Source: Paenibacillus sp. HWE-109
Lineage (GTDB): Bacteria > Bacillota > Bacilli > Paenibacillales > NBRC-103111
Reading direction: 5' to 3'
Assembly (NCBI RefSeq): GCF_022163125.1
Contig: NZ_CP091881.1
Location: 4,402,001 to 4,466,000, forward strand
DNA: 64,000 nucleotides
A program made the translations under genes and the position numbers. The notes under the pieces are model-generated. The model was given only the letters and a program-made list of their open reading frames with translations, ran no database searches and was not told where the DNA came from. Shown here piece by piece: positions 18,239 through 26,071 of the stretch (the first letter of the stretch is position 1; each line of letters starts with the position of its first letter).

Positions 18239-20054
18239 CGTCCACCTCCGCTCCACCGTCCATCGGCAACCAGATATCGATGACCGTTCCTTGGCCCGGT
18301 TGGCTGTGTAATTTGACGCCGTACTCACTGCCGTACAGCAGTTTAAGCCGTTGATTGATGCTTCGCAACCCGAAAGACTCCCCTTCCAATTCCTCATCTT
18401 GCAGAAATAACGCCAATTCCTTGAGCCGCTGCGGCGAAATCCCGTTGCCATTGTCTTCTACCTGCACATGTAGAAACGCCTCAACTTGCTTCACCCGAAT
18501 GTGAAGCTGATTATCCGAGCTTTCGCTTCGCAAACCATGCACAATGTAATTCTCAATTACCGGCTGCAGCGACATTTTCATCACACGCACAGACCCGAGC
18601 CGCCTGTCCCAGTCCATGGCATACGTAAATTTATCCTTATACCGAATTTGGAAAAGTTCCAGGTACAGGCGACAGGCTTCCAACTCATTTTTGAGCGTGT
18701 AGATTTTCTTCTGTTGGACAAAACTTCGGAACAGTGCCGATAGGCTGTAAATCATTTCCCCGACATCATGTGCGCCTTGCGAGATTGCCCGCATCCGAAT
18801 CACTTCCAGCGTATTGTACAGGAAATGTGGATTGACCCTAGCTTGCAGCGCCGTCAGTTCTGTCTGCTTTTGTTTGATATTAGCCTTATACACCCGGTCA
18901 ATATAGAGGTTCAATTCCTCAATCATCTCGTTAAAACTCCGTGAAATTTGCCCGATCTCATCTTCGCGCACATCAGGTATCCGCACGCTTAGATCACCTT
19001 GTTTCACCTTTCGCGTGAATCGGATGATTTGATTGGTCCGCTTGGCGACACTCATCACCACCAGGAACGGAATCAGGATGGCGAAGAAGATGCATATCGC
19101 GCTGATGAGGAGAATCGTACTTCCGATTTTCTTCGAAGAGGCATCCAGCTCTTTGCGGGGGATGATGCTGACAGTGCTGAAATTCCCTTTGCTTTGCGTA
19201 AGTTTCGTCACATAGTCGCCTTGGCTGGAACCACGGTTCTCATACATCGCATTGATCTGATCCATGTGCGGATAAGGCTGCCCAACGTACTGATTCGAAG
19301 AATCGAACAGCACACCGCCGTCCGGAGCCAAGACAAGAATGATCCCTTTCAGGTCATCCTTATCGTTCTGCAGAATTTTCCAAATCCCATCCGTGCTAAA
19401 ATAAACGACCTGCTGCCCGATCGTCTTCAGCGTCAGCTTGTCCGTGATCGGCGTTCGAATCGCATATAGGTTCTGATCCCATTGACCGATCGCTTCACGC
19501 ACCCAAATATTCGGCAGTTCCACACTCTTGCTTTCGAGAGCCATCACATCCGGGATATAAGAGCGGGCGCGATTGGTGGGAACGAATTTCATTTGCCCAT
19601 TTTGCCCGAGCGCATATAAAGTCTGCTGATCCTCGCTGTATAACAGCAAATTACGGATATCTTCGTTATCTTCCACCTGATTTTTAAAATATTGCAGCCC
19701 ATCATTCCACATGCTGTTGCCGCCCAAATTATACTGCTCCAAACTATGCTGCACATACTCTTGAAAAGGGTGCTGCAGCATAAAAGATACACCCGAGGCC
19801 AGCGAGCTATCCCGGTAGAGGCCAAATAGGATTGACTGGGCTGAATCATATTTTCCACCCAAATAATTGTTAACATTCGTCAGCGCTTTCTTCTGTATAT
19901 CCAATTCGCGATTGATCGCCGCTTGCGACATCGAATAGTACATAAAATAAGAAAACGAAATAATCGTTACGACCGTAATCATGGAAAAGAGGAGCAGCAG
20001 CCTCATAAACAAATTATTTTGCAAATAATTCCGATACATCTTACGCAGTGCCAT
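18231..20054 (-). CDS. sensor histidine kinase, YesM-like
   Basis: A 607-residue membrane kinase. Transmembrane helices lie at about 17-40 and 312-335 around a large extracellular sensor domain. A HAMP linker (about 336-390) is followed by the His-kinase domain with phospho-acceptor His410 in NPHFLYNTLEVIR. The C-terminal ATPase domain has the N box QPVIENYIVHG. It senses an external sugar or the loaded binding protein and phosphorylates the regulator encoded next to it. The ribosome site is AGGAGA. Upstream is an extended -10 promoter, TGCTATAAT, at about 20089-20097 on the minus strand. Confidence 0.93.
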   Translation of the reverse strand: MALRKMYRNYLQNNLFMRLLLLFSMITVVTIISFSYFMYYSMSQAAINRELDIQKKALTNVNNYLGGKYDSAQSILFGLYRDSSLASGVSFMLQHPFQEYVQHSLEQYNLGGNSMWNDGLQYFKNQVEDNEDIRNLLLYSEDQQTLYALGQNGQMKFVPTNRARSYIPDVMALESKSVELPNIWVREAIGQWDQNLYAIRTPITDKLTLKTIGQQVVYFSTDGIWKILQNDKDDLKGIILVLAPDGGVLFDSSNQYVGQPYPHMDQINAMYENRGSSQGDYVTKLTQSKGNFSTVSIIPRKELDASSKKIGSTILLISAICIFFAILIPFLVVMSVAKRTNQIIRFTRKVKQGDLSVRIPDVREDEIGQISRSFNEMIEELNLYIDRVYKANIKQKQTELTALQARVNPHFLYNTLEVIRMRAISQGAHDVGEMIYSLSALFRSFVQQKKIYTLKNELEACRLYLELFQIRYKDKFTYAMDWDRRLGSVRVMKMSLQPVIENYIVHGLRSESSDNQLHIRVKQVEAFLHVQVEDNGNGISPQRLKELALFLQDEELEGESFGLRSINQRLKLLYGSEYGVKLHSQPGQGTVIDIWLPMDGGAEVDDV

Positions 20055-20132
20055 CCAGTTATCATCTCCTGCTGTTAATCGGGTTCATTATAGCATAACA
20101 ATCGCAAGCAGATGAATTTCGTTCCATGCGCA

Positions 20133-20155
20133 CAAAAAAACTGCTCTCATGCAGT
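20133..20155 (-). terminator. terminator of the EamA transporter gene
   Basis: On the minus strand a short stem ACTGC / GCAGT around ATGAGA is followed by T7. It lies about 45 bases after the stop at 20198. Confidence 0.6.
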
Positions 20156-20197
20156 CGTTGAAGACCAGACGAGGGCAACTATTATTTAGCAAATAAA

Positions 20198-21166
20198 TTA
20201 TTCGGAAACATTCCTTTGACTTCGACTCATTAACCACAGGGTTAACCAGATAAGGATGAAGCCAGCTAGCTGCCCTATCGTCAGTTTTTGACCAAAAACT
20301 ATCCAATTCAAGCATACACCCATGGCTGGAAATGCGAGCTCTGCCAACGTTGCAAAGAACGCTTTGGTCGATGACAACCCTTTATAATATAGCAGCATGC
20401 TGAGCAAGCCAGGGAAAAAGGCTTGGAACAGCAAATTTACCGCGATCATCGCCAGTTCACTGCCGGGTCCAGTAACTTTCCAAACATCACCGCTCACCAG
20501 AAGAATAACGGTCAGCAAGGGGATGGCTAACAGGAAACGGAGCGAAGTCACGACAGGGAAATCTATGTTTTTTTGCAGCAGGAATTTCCCCATAACGGTA
20601 GATCCGCCCCATAAAACAGCTGCCAATATTGAAAACAAGCAGCTTATTGTTCCCAAATCCTTCAAGCCCATTTGCGGTGAAGCAAGGCCGAATGTCAACA
20701 AATACGTGCCCAATAGCGCAATCCCGATATAGGTGAAAAATTTGGCGGGCAGCGTCTCTTTCAATAGCACGCGAGCCAGAATGATCGCAAACAAAGGCTG
20801 CAATTTCTGCAATAGCAGGACAGCATTGGCACTGCCGTGAGAGAAGGCCGCGGTAAACAATACGGTGGCAATCGCCGACCCGCCCCAAGAGATGAAGAGC
20901 AGCGCACCAATTACGCCGAGCGTTAATTTGCCGGTCAAGGTCTTGCGGTATTTGATCAATACCGGCAGCGCATAACAAGCCAGAAGCAAATGTTCAATAA
21001 ATACAATTTGTGCAGAGGTAAAACTTTTCAACAACAGGATGCGAAATAAAGGATCCGCCCCCCACAAGGCAGCGCCAAGTGCAACGTACCAAATCCCGTT
21101 GATGGCGCTCGTGCGCGAAGTCAACCCATTCACGCGCTTACTTTCCAGCTTCCATGCATTTTCCAA
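20198..21166 (-). CDS. EamA/DMT transporter under FMN control, probable riboflavin importer
   Basis: A 322-residue protein with about ten transmembrane helices and two EamA repeats (about 20-160 and 175-310). I chose the TTG start at 21166, since AGGAGG lies 8 bases upstream and just after the riboswitch terminator; a start at 21253 would fall inside that terminator. An FMN riboswitch and terminator stand directly in front, so the gene is switched off by excess flavin. Known riboflavin transporters of this superfamily (RibN and ImpX groups) have the same control. The inference is uptake of riboflavin or a related flavin across the cytoplasmic membrane. Confidence 0.8.
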   Translation of the reverse strand: MENAWKLESKRVNGLTSRTSAINGIWYVALGAALWGADPLFRILLLKSFTSAQIVFIEHLLLACYALPVLIKYRKTLTGKLTLGVIGALLFISWGGSAIATVLFTAAFSHGSANAVLLLQKLQPLFAIILARVLLKETLPAKFFTYIGIALLGTYLLTFGLASPQMGLKDLGTISCLFSILAAVLWGGSTVMGKFLLQKNIDFPVVTSLRFLLAIPLLTVILLVSGDVWKVTGPGSELAMIAVNLLFQAFFPGLLSMLLYYKGLSSTKAFFATLAELAFPAMGVCLNWIVFGQKLTIGQLAGFILIWLTLWLMSRSQRNVSE

Positions 21167-21219
21167 TTCAAAAACCTCCTGAGGAATGTTTTGAATTGAA
21201 CCTTTCAGAAAGAAATAAG

Positions 21220-21245
21220 GCCCCCGCGATTTAATCTGCGGGGGC
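21220..21245 (-). terminator. riboswitch expression-platform terminator
   Basis: Perfect stem GCCCCCGC / GCGGGGGC with a 10-base loop, followed on the minus strand by CTTATTTCTTTC. It stands between the FMN aptamer and the transporter start and is the likely off-state structure. Confidence 0.75.
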
Positions 21246-21257
21246 ATCGACAAACAG

Positions 21258-21285
21258 ACTTGTTAAACGGCTGCGTTTAACAAGT
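21258..21285 (-). promoter_or_regulatory. stem-loop between FMN aptamer and terminator
   Basis: Perfect 12-bp arms ACTTGTTAAACG and CGTTTAACAAGT around a four-base loop. It probably takes part in the riboswitch choice between terminator and antiterminator, or acts as a pause hairpin. Confidence 0.5.
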
Positions 21286-21289
21286 TGTC

Positions 21290-21436
21290 CTTCACCTTCT
21301 CCCATCCGGACTTTAACCGTCGGCCCTGGAATTCCACCAAGTCAGTCCCAGCTGATTAAGCTGGGAGTCGCGGGCTTGAGATACGTGTTCGTATCCTCAC
21401 CGCCGGTAGGGAATTGCACCCTGCCCTGAAGGTTCA
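21290..21436 (-). promoter_or_regulatory. FMN riboswitch (RFN element)
   Basis: Read on the minus strand, the conserved RFN blocks appear in order: CTTCAGGGCAGGGTG, AATTCCCTACCGGCGGT, AGCCCGCGA, then GACTTGGTGGAATTCC, GGGCCGAC and finally GTCCGGATGGGAGAAG. The variable stem is CCCAGCTTAATCAGCTGGG. Binding of FMN should stop transcription at the terminator that follows, upstream of the EamA gene. Confidence 0.95.
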
Positions 21437-21586
21437 ATCATTTAAAATTCACTTACTAAATATAAGTAACGTTGAAATTTATATTAACACCATAAAATGA
21501 AAAAAGCAAGGATTTTCATGTTTATTGATTCGTTTTTGAAGCACACTAAAATGTCTCACCAAACAAAACCAAAAGGAGTGTTGTAT

Positions 21587-21745
21587 ATGCGTGAAGGATT
21601 GATTCCTACTGTTCTTGGAACTGTGGTTTCTGCTTCAGGTGCTACACTGCTGAACAGCAAGTATAAACTTGTTGGGATCGGTGTCCTCGGCTTTGGTCTT
21701 GCCCATGTTGTTCTAGGCGCAATTGATTTGGTTGAACATCGGTAA
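21587..21745 (+). CDS. small hydrophobic membrane protein
   Basis: A 52-residue protein with an ATG at 21587 preceded by AAAGGAG. A longer in-frame start at 21497 lacks a ribosome site. Two hydrophobic stretches, LIPTVLGTVVSASGATLL and LVGIGVLGFGLAHVVLGAI, are separated by a short charged turn, so it should form a membrane hairpin. Similar short proteins are common in Paenibacillus-like genomes without known function. It stands alone between the riboswitch region and a weak hairpin terminator. Confidence 0.7.
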   Translation: MREGLIPTVLGTVVSASGATLLNSKYKLVGIGVLGFGLAHVVLGAIDLVEHR

Positions 21746-21762
21746 GTTTGGCGAGATCAACG

Positions 21763-21788
21763 GGGAGGCTTCACTGCCTCCCTCTTCT
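21763..21788 (+). terminator. probable terminator of the small membrane-protein gene
   Basis: Stem GGGAGGC / GCCTCCC with a six-base loop, followed by TCTTCT, 17 bases after the stop. The T-run is weak. Confidence 0.5.
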
Positions 21789-21820
21789 ATAGGTCATCTA
21801 TCCCCCGCCCGCTTATAAGA

Positions 21821-22690
21821 TTACTTCTTAGCGGCTTCAGTAGGCACGGGAGTTTTACTCGGCAGCATGTTAATTAACGAACCGTTGCCCCAAGCATCAG
21901 GAACATCACCTTTCCACGTTTCAAGGAACTTATAATCTACCAACTCCGCAGTAATTGACTTCGCTAACTCCAGGTTCCCCTTTGCCTTTTGTTGCGCTAC
22001 ATATAGATCGGCATCCGCTTTAGCTTTCGCGGCAGTAGCGTCTGCTTCTGCTTTAACTACATTTTGTTGCGCATCGATCTTTGCTTTATCCAAATCGTTC
22101 TGAGCTTTCATTGCATTTTGAGCGGCGATTTGTTTCTGCTCTATCGATTGGTTGAAAGCATCGGAGAATGTGAAGTTAACAATTGAAATATCCCCCACTT
22201 GAATGTTATAAGCCTCCAGCGATTTCTTCAGTAACTCGTTAGTCTCTAAGGCAACTCGTTCACGTTTTGAGATTAACTCCTCTGCACTGTACTTTGCCGT
22301 AACTTCCTTAAATATCTCCTGCACGTGAGGACTGATTACTTTGGCATCGAAGTCTAAACCTACGTCATGCAATAACTTGTACGCAAGTCCTTTTGGGATA
22401 GTGAAGTTAACAGCTACATGGCTATGAACAGGTTGCAAGTCTTTGGATGACGCGGCTGCGTCAGATTCTGACTTAGCCACTTGCGTATTAACTTCTACAA
22501 TGTTTGAAATAAACGGCCATTTCCAATGAGGGCCTGGCTCAAGCACGGTTAGGCTAACACTTCCCAATGTTTTTCTGAATCCAACATGGCCGTTTTCCAC
22601 CGTGCTAAACGCAGTTAAAGCTATAAGAATTATGGCCGCTCCGACTACGCCGTATGTGATTACTTTGCCTACATTCTTCCCTGTTTCCAT
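21821..22690 (-). CDS. SPFH/prohibitin-family membrane protein
   Basis: A 289-residue protein with an ATG at 22690 and GGGGGG upstream. One N-terminal transmembrane helix (about residues 11-33, GVVGAAIILIALTAF) is followed by an SPFH/Band 7 domain, with GHVGFRKTLG, GPHWKWPF and a central region of prohibitin type. A long Ala/Lys/Asp-rich coiled coil (about 190-250) precedes the tail. Such proteins form ring-like scaffolds at the membrane and are linked to membrane quality control and stress. It is monocistronic. A hydrophobic mini-gene is divergent from it. Confidence 0.85.
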   Translation of the reverse strand: METGKNVGKVITYGVVGAAIILIALTAFSTVENGHVGFRKTLGSVSLTVLEPGPHWKWPFISNIVEVNTQVAKSESDAAASSKDLQPVHSHVAVNFTIPKGLAYKLLHDVGLDFDAKVISPHVQEIFKEVTAKYSAEELISKRERVALETNELLKKSLEAYNIQVGDISIVNFTFSDAFNQSIEQKQIAAQNAMKAQNDLDKAKIDAQQNVVKAEADATAAKAKADADLYVAQQKAKGNLELAKSITAELVDYKFLETWKGDVPDAWGNGSLINMLPSKTPVPTEAAKK

Positions 22691-22942
22691 GAAAGCCCCC
22701 CTGATTAGTAAATGGATGAAACCATCCCTGCTACATTCAAAATATGCGAAATTCGCACATCTCATCACTAAAGCCAAGGAGAACACCTCTTGCGCGGCGC
22801 TTTCATAGTTATTTAGTTGAAAATCACAACAACTTTCAGAAAAAAACTTCAATAAAACGAGCATTTTCGACATTTTTTGTTAATAATCAGACAGAAATTA
22901 ATTTGCATTCTTGTTATGATGGACTGACTACAGTAAAAGGCG

Positions 22943-23020
22943 ATGGTACATATGGTGCAAGGGATATGGTTGCTGATCTTTGTCTTGTTCTTGCTTGTTG
23001 CATCCGCTCGTAAAGACTGA
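22943..23020 (+). CDS. possible 25-residue membrane peptide
   Basis: A short frame encodes a peptide with one long hydrophobic segment (IWLLIFVLFLLVASA) and a charged end (RKD). A second in-frame ATG at 22952 has AAAAGG at a better distance. A TATGAT -10-like box lies about 25 bases upstream, and a strong terminator lies 80 bases downstream. Together these form a plausible transcription unit of about 220 bases. It could be a small membrane peptide, a type I toxin-like peptide or a leader. No family is recognised, and chance cannot be excluded. Confidence 0.4.
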   Translation: MVHMVQGIWLLIFVLFLLVASARKD

Positions 23021-23096
23021 TGATTGTTACTCTTTTTTAGCTTTTACAAGTCAAATTTACGTAAAAAGTAAAGCTTTGAATATACGAACTTTTAAA

Positions 23097-23144
23097 AATA
23101 AAGAGGCTAAAACCCAGGTACATAAGGGCTTTAGCCTCTTTATT
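23097..23144. terminator. strong bidirectional terminator
   Basis: Perfect 15-bp arms, AATAAAGAGGCTAAA (23097-23111) and its complement (23130-23144), with T- and A-rich flanks on both sides. It closes the short unit around the 25-codon frame. The rest of the gap 23021-23322 holds only AT-rich sequence and the promoter region of the next gene. Confidence 0.8.
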
Positions 23145-23322
23145 TATGGAGCTGTGCAATAATCCTATCCCAATCCTCATTACCATTCTATCAAAATTAG
23201 ATAAAGTTAGTTACCATTTATTACAATTTAATTACATAATAAATATTTAATTGTATTATTTTGGGATTTGGTATACTATAACTCTTGCAGGTAAATATAG
23301 TAAAAATTAGGAGGAAAGAGAA

Positions 23323-23805
23323 ATGAAATTCAAGAAAATCGCAATCGTATTGTCAGCAGTCTCTATGTTAGCATTTGGTGCACAAAGCGCTTTCGCAAAC
23401 ACCAATATCGATGAGCAAGCAGATGTACAGAACAATAATTATTATACTCCTGAAGCATATCTTGCTGGTGCTCCTGCGGGAACTATCAATCCATTCAATT
23501 ATAATAAATTAGGTACACTAAGTAGCCCAAGTGATACTGATTGGTATTCAGTCACGTTCCCTTCGAACACTTACTTCCCTGGGGCTACTGCACTAATCAC
23601 CTTAGTATCACCTTTCGGCGGGATTCAGTATGGTGTTTCGATTCTAGATTCTAACGGTGGCGTCGTTGATAAAACGATAATTACAAATACTGAGCAACTC
23701 ACTCAATATCGAATTAACTTCCTACCGAATGTCGAATATAAATTACACGTTTATTCCCTTAGTTCTTCGGTCAGCCCTTATAAATATCAGCTCGCAATAA
23801 ATTAA
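23323..23805 (+). CDS. secreted PPC-like domain protein
   Basis: A 160-residue protein with a clear signal peptide (MKFKKIAIVLSAVSMLAFG, cleavage after AFA at about residue 25). The mature part has the pattern of a bacterial pre-peptidase C-terminal (PPC) beta domain: SDTDWYSVTF in the middle and VEYKLHVYS near the end. Such domains usually accompany secreted proteases or glycan-binding proteins. Here the domain stands alone as a small secreted protein. GGAGG lies before the ATG. A frame-broken relative follows at 23907. The function is unknown. Confidence 0.75.
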   Translation: MKFKKIAIVLSAVSMLAFGAQSAFANTNIDEQADVQNNNYYTPEAYLAGAPAGTINPFNYNKLGTLSSPSDTDWYSVTFPSNTYFPGATALITLVSPFGGIQYGVSILDSNGGVVDKTIITNTEQLTQYRINFLPNVEYKLHVYSLSSSVSPYKYQLAIN

Positions 23806-23816
23806 TCATTACTACA

Positions 23817-23846
23817 GACGTCGTTCTAATAAGAACGGCGTCTTTT
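23817..23846 (+). terminator. rho-independent terminator
   Basis: Stem GACGTCGTTCT / AGAACGGCGTC (one wobble) with an AATA loop, followed by TTTT, 11 bases after the stop at 23805. Confidence 0.8.
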
Positions 23847-23906
23847 AACTGGGAATATATTATAATTCATTTCAAAAAAACGCATTTCAGGAGGAGAGAA
23901 TCCATT

Positions 23907-24358
23907 ATGATGAAGAGCCTTTAAAAAAAATCCTAACTGTCGGTATTATCGCATCATCACTTGTTTTTTCCTCACAATCAGCATTTGCAATAAACGACAC
24001 CTATGAACCAAATGATACCCCTTATAACGCGTGGTCAATTCCTGGCTCCACAAGCAGTAGCCTTACTTCTTATATCAGTTCAGTAAATGATAGAGATTGG
24101 TATGGTTTCAGTGCCTTTGATAATGGAACATTCATTGTAAATTTGTATAGCGATAATCCAAACATGTATATTTTTGCATATAAGATTCAAAATGGCTCCT
24201 ACACTGAAGCTCCAATAGTTAAGAGAGATGTTCAGAGTCCCTACTTCAGTCAACTTGAATTTCAAGTTGATGAAAATTCAAGTTACGTTATTTGGATAGC
24301 AGGTGGAGCAAACAGTGCACCTTACTACATGAGCACCTCAGGAGTATTAGTGAATTAA
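23907..24358 (+). pseudogene. secreted PPC-like protein with a broken 5' frame
   Basis: A good ribosome site (AGGAGGAGAG) and ATGATG at 23907 lead into a stop after five codons (M-M-K-S-L-stop). The next frame encodes a complete signal peptide body (KKILTVGIIASSLVFSS, cleavage near AFA) and a mature domain starting NDTYEPNDTPYNAW and containing DRDWYGF, both PPC hallmarks. It ends at TAA 24356-24358. That frame has no ATG, GTG or TTG before the signal peptide. One inserted or two deleted bases near the A8 run would join the parts. It is either a recent pseudogene or a sequencing error. It is a paralogue of the gene at 23323. Confidence 0.7.
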
Positions 24359-24394
24359 ACGTTCCTTTTCAACATCCCATTTCCGGCTTTGAGC

Positions 24395-24422
24395 TAACGA
24401 TTGCAAATGCATTTGCCGATAG
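24395..24422 (+). promoter_or_regulatory. sigma-D-like promoter of yjfB
   Basis: TAAC (24395-24398), a 16-base spacer, then GCCGATAG (24415-24422). The flagellar sigma-D consensus is TAAA-N15-GCCGATAT. The spacer contains the palindrome GCAAATGCATTTGC. It lies 38 bases before the yjfB start. Confidence 0.55.
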
Positions 24423-24459
24423 ATAACAAGTAAGATAATCCATTCGAAGGAGGAACCTC

Positions 24460-24636
24460 ATGGACATCCCTGCTCTCTCAATGTCTTTAGCTCAGAACAA
24501 TTTAGGCCAAGCTGTTGGATTAAGCGTGCTGAAAATGGCTAAAGATCAATCAACTGAACAAGCACAACAAATGATTCAAATGATGACACGTAGTGTGCAA
24601 CCAAATTTAGGTGGAAATCTCGATATCAGTGTTTAA
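24460..24636 (+). CDS. yjfB: YjfB-family putative motility protein
   Basis: A 58-residue protein with an ATG at 24460 preceded by AAGGAGG. The opening MDIPALSMSLAQNNLGQAVG and the end LGGNLDISV are the family pattern of YjfB, a small helical protein listed as a putative motility protein. The middle is a Gln/Met-rich amphipathic helix. A sigma-D-like promoter stands directly upstream, which agrees with a link to the flagellar regulon. It has its own terminator. The molecular role is not known for the family. Confidence 0.85.
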   Translation: MDIPALSMSLAQNNLGQAVGLSVLKMAKDQSTEQAQQMIQMMTRSVQPNLGGNLDISV

Positions 24637-24641
24637 TTTTT

Positions 24642-24678
24642 AAAGAGTCGTGCGAATTCGTTCGTGCGGCTCTTTTTT
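24642..24678 (+). terminator. rho-independent terminator
   Basis: Fifteen-base arms starting AAAGAGTCGTGCGAA (one wobble) close a TTCG tetraloop and are followed by T6, six bases after the yjfB stop. It may also serve the convergent MFS gene. Confidence 0.85.
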
Positions 24679-24681
24679 ATT

Positions 24682-25902
24682 TCAAAAAACAGTTAATCGT
24701 TCCCCGCGCTTCCCTCTCCCCAGAAACACATTCAACCGCTCCGAAAACAAGAGCATTGCCACGGCTGATAGGCCGATAAAATAAGGGAAGATCCCGATTG
24801 TCGCAAAAGAAGCCAGCAAACCGAGAAGCGGAGGCATGAACGTGCTGCCCGTGTAGGCGACAGCCATTTGGTAGCCCATGATGGTTTGCGCGTGTTTTTT
24901 TCCAAAACGTTCAGGTGTCTCATGCAGCATACATGGAAATATCGGTGCTAAGCCCAAGCCTACTATCATCAAGCCTGCAAGCGAGAATTCTGTCGGCAAT
25001 GGAAGAAATAGCAGTGCTGCGCCGGCTAATGCAGTCACTTGACCACTGCGAATGAGAGTACGATTGCTAAGTTTGAACGTAATAAATCCGGTAATAAATC
25101 TACCGATTGTAATGCCAGCATAGAAGAGGGATATCCATTGCGCCGCTGTGGAGGCCGGTAATTCCTTGCTGTTAACCAGAAAGCTGCTTCCCCACAGCCC
25201 CACCGTTGCCTCCACCCCGCTATAAAACAAAAAGGATAACAGAGCGAACTTGACTCCCTTTATCTGCAAAGGTTTAATCGGTTGGGAAGCTGCATCCTCA
25301 GCGCCTATTTCTATATCGCCATCCGCTTGCTTTGAAGCAGCTCTGCTTATTTGGGCGACCCGATCCCATAAGGGCAATGTGAAAAACAAGATAATAACCA
25401 ATAGAATCTGGATTCCTGCAACCGTCAGGTATCCTTGTCTCCATGCGTTTTGCCCCGAGATAAACTGGGCCATAATCATGGGGCCAAGCGTAGCCCCGAC
25501 TCCCCAGAAACAATGCAGCCAACTCATGTGATGCGCTTTGTAATGAGATGCAACATAATTATTAAGGCCTGCATCTACGGAACCTGCGCCTAATCCAAGC
25601 GGGATGGCACATAGCATTAACCAAACAAGTGATGGTGAAAATGAGAACCCTAGCAAGGCCCCAGCAGTCATTACACAACTGACCAGGGTGACTTTCCCCG
25701 TTCCAAATCGCTGAAGAACTGTTCCGCTCAACAAACTGGAGACAATGGTGCCAGCTGCTATTGTCATAAACAGCAGTCCTGCCGTCTCCAGCGGTGCCTC
25801 AAAATCCCCTTGCATAACGGGCCAAGCTGCTCCTAACAAGGAATCAGGCAACCCCAAGCTGATAAATGCCAAATAAATGATGATCAAAAAAAATGTAGCC
25901 AT
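24682..25902 (-). CDS. MFS transporter, sugar-permease-like
   Basis: A 406-residue protein with twelve predicted transmembrane helices. The N-terminal LGLPDSLLGAAWPVMQ and the pattern GLGAGSVDAGLNNYVA, then MSWLHCFWGVGATLGPMIM, are typical of fucose-permease-like major facilitators. Many of these carry sugars or related metabolites, while others are exporters. It is convergent with yjfB. The 5' leader contains A-rich tandem repeats. There is no enzyme gene nearby to suggest a substrate. Confidence 0.85.
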   Translation of the reverse strand: MATFFLIIIYLAFISLGLPDSLLGAAWPVMQGDFEAPLETAGLLFMTIAAGTIVSSLLSGTVLQRFGTGKVTLVSCVMTAGALLGFSFSPSLVWLMLCAIPLGLGAGSVDAGLNNYVASHYKAHHMSWLHCFWGVGATLGPMIMAQFISGQNAWRQGYLTVAGIQILLVIILFFTLPLWDRVAQISRAASKQADGDIEIGAEDAASQPIKPLQIKGVKFALLSFLFYSGVEATVGLWGSSFLVNSKELPASTAAQWISLFYAGITIGRFITGFITFKLSNRTLIRSGQVTALAGAALLFLPLPTEFSLAGLMIVGLGLAPIFPCMLHETPERFGKKHAQTIMGYQMAVAYTGSTFMPPLLGLLASFATIGIFPYFIGLSAVAMLLFSERLNVFLGRGKRGERLTVF

Positions 25903-25921
25903 ATCTTTTACTTAATCTCCT

Positions 25922-25963
25922 GTTTCTTTTTGGTTTCTTGTTTCTTTTGAGTTTCTTGTTTCT
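25922..25963. repeat. purine-rich tandem repeats in the leader of the MFS gene
   Basis: On the minus strand five near copies of AAGAAAC occur between the likely promoter and the start of the gene at 25902. This is a short pyrimidine/purine tract, possibly slippage-prone or an RNA-binding stretch. Nothing shows a function. Confidence 0.4.
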
Positions 25964-26071
25964 AAGATCTTTCATCCTTAAAAGTAGAGCTCAAGTGGAT
26001 GAATCGGTTAATATAAGAATGAACGGCTTACACTAGTCGTTTAGGTTACTTTATTATAGGAGCTGGAATGG

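Noticed and set aside
25922..25963. Short tandem repeats as a possible CRISPR array
   Set aside because: Repeats are about 7 bases, imperfect and without unique spacers of constant length; no cas genes are near.
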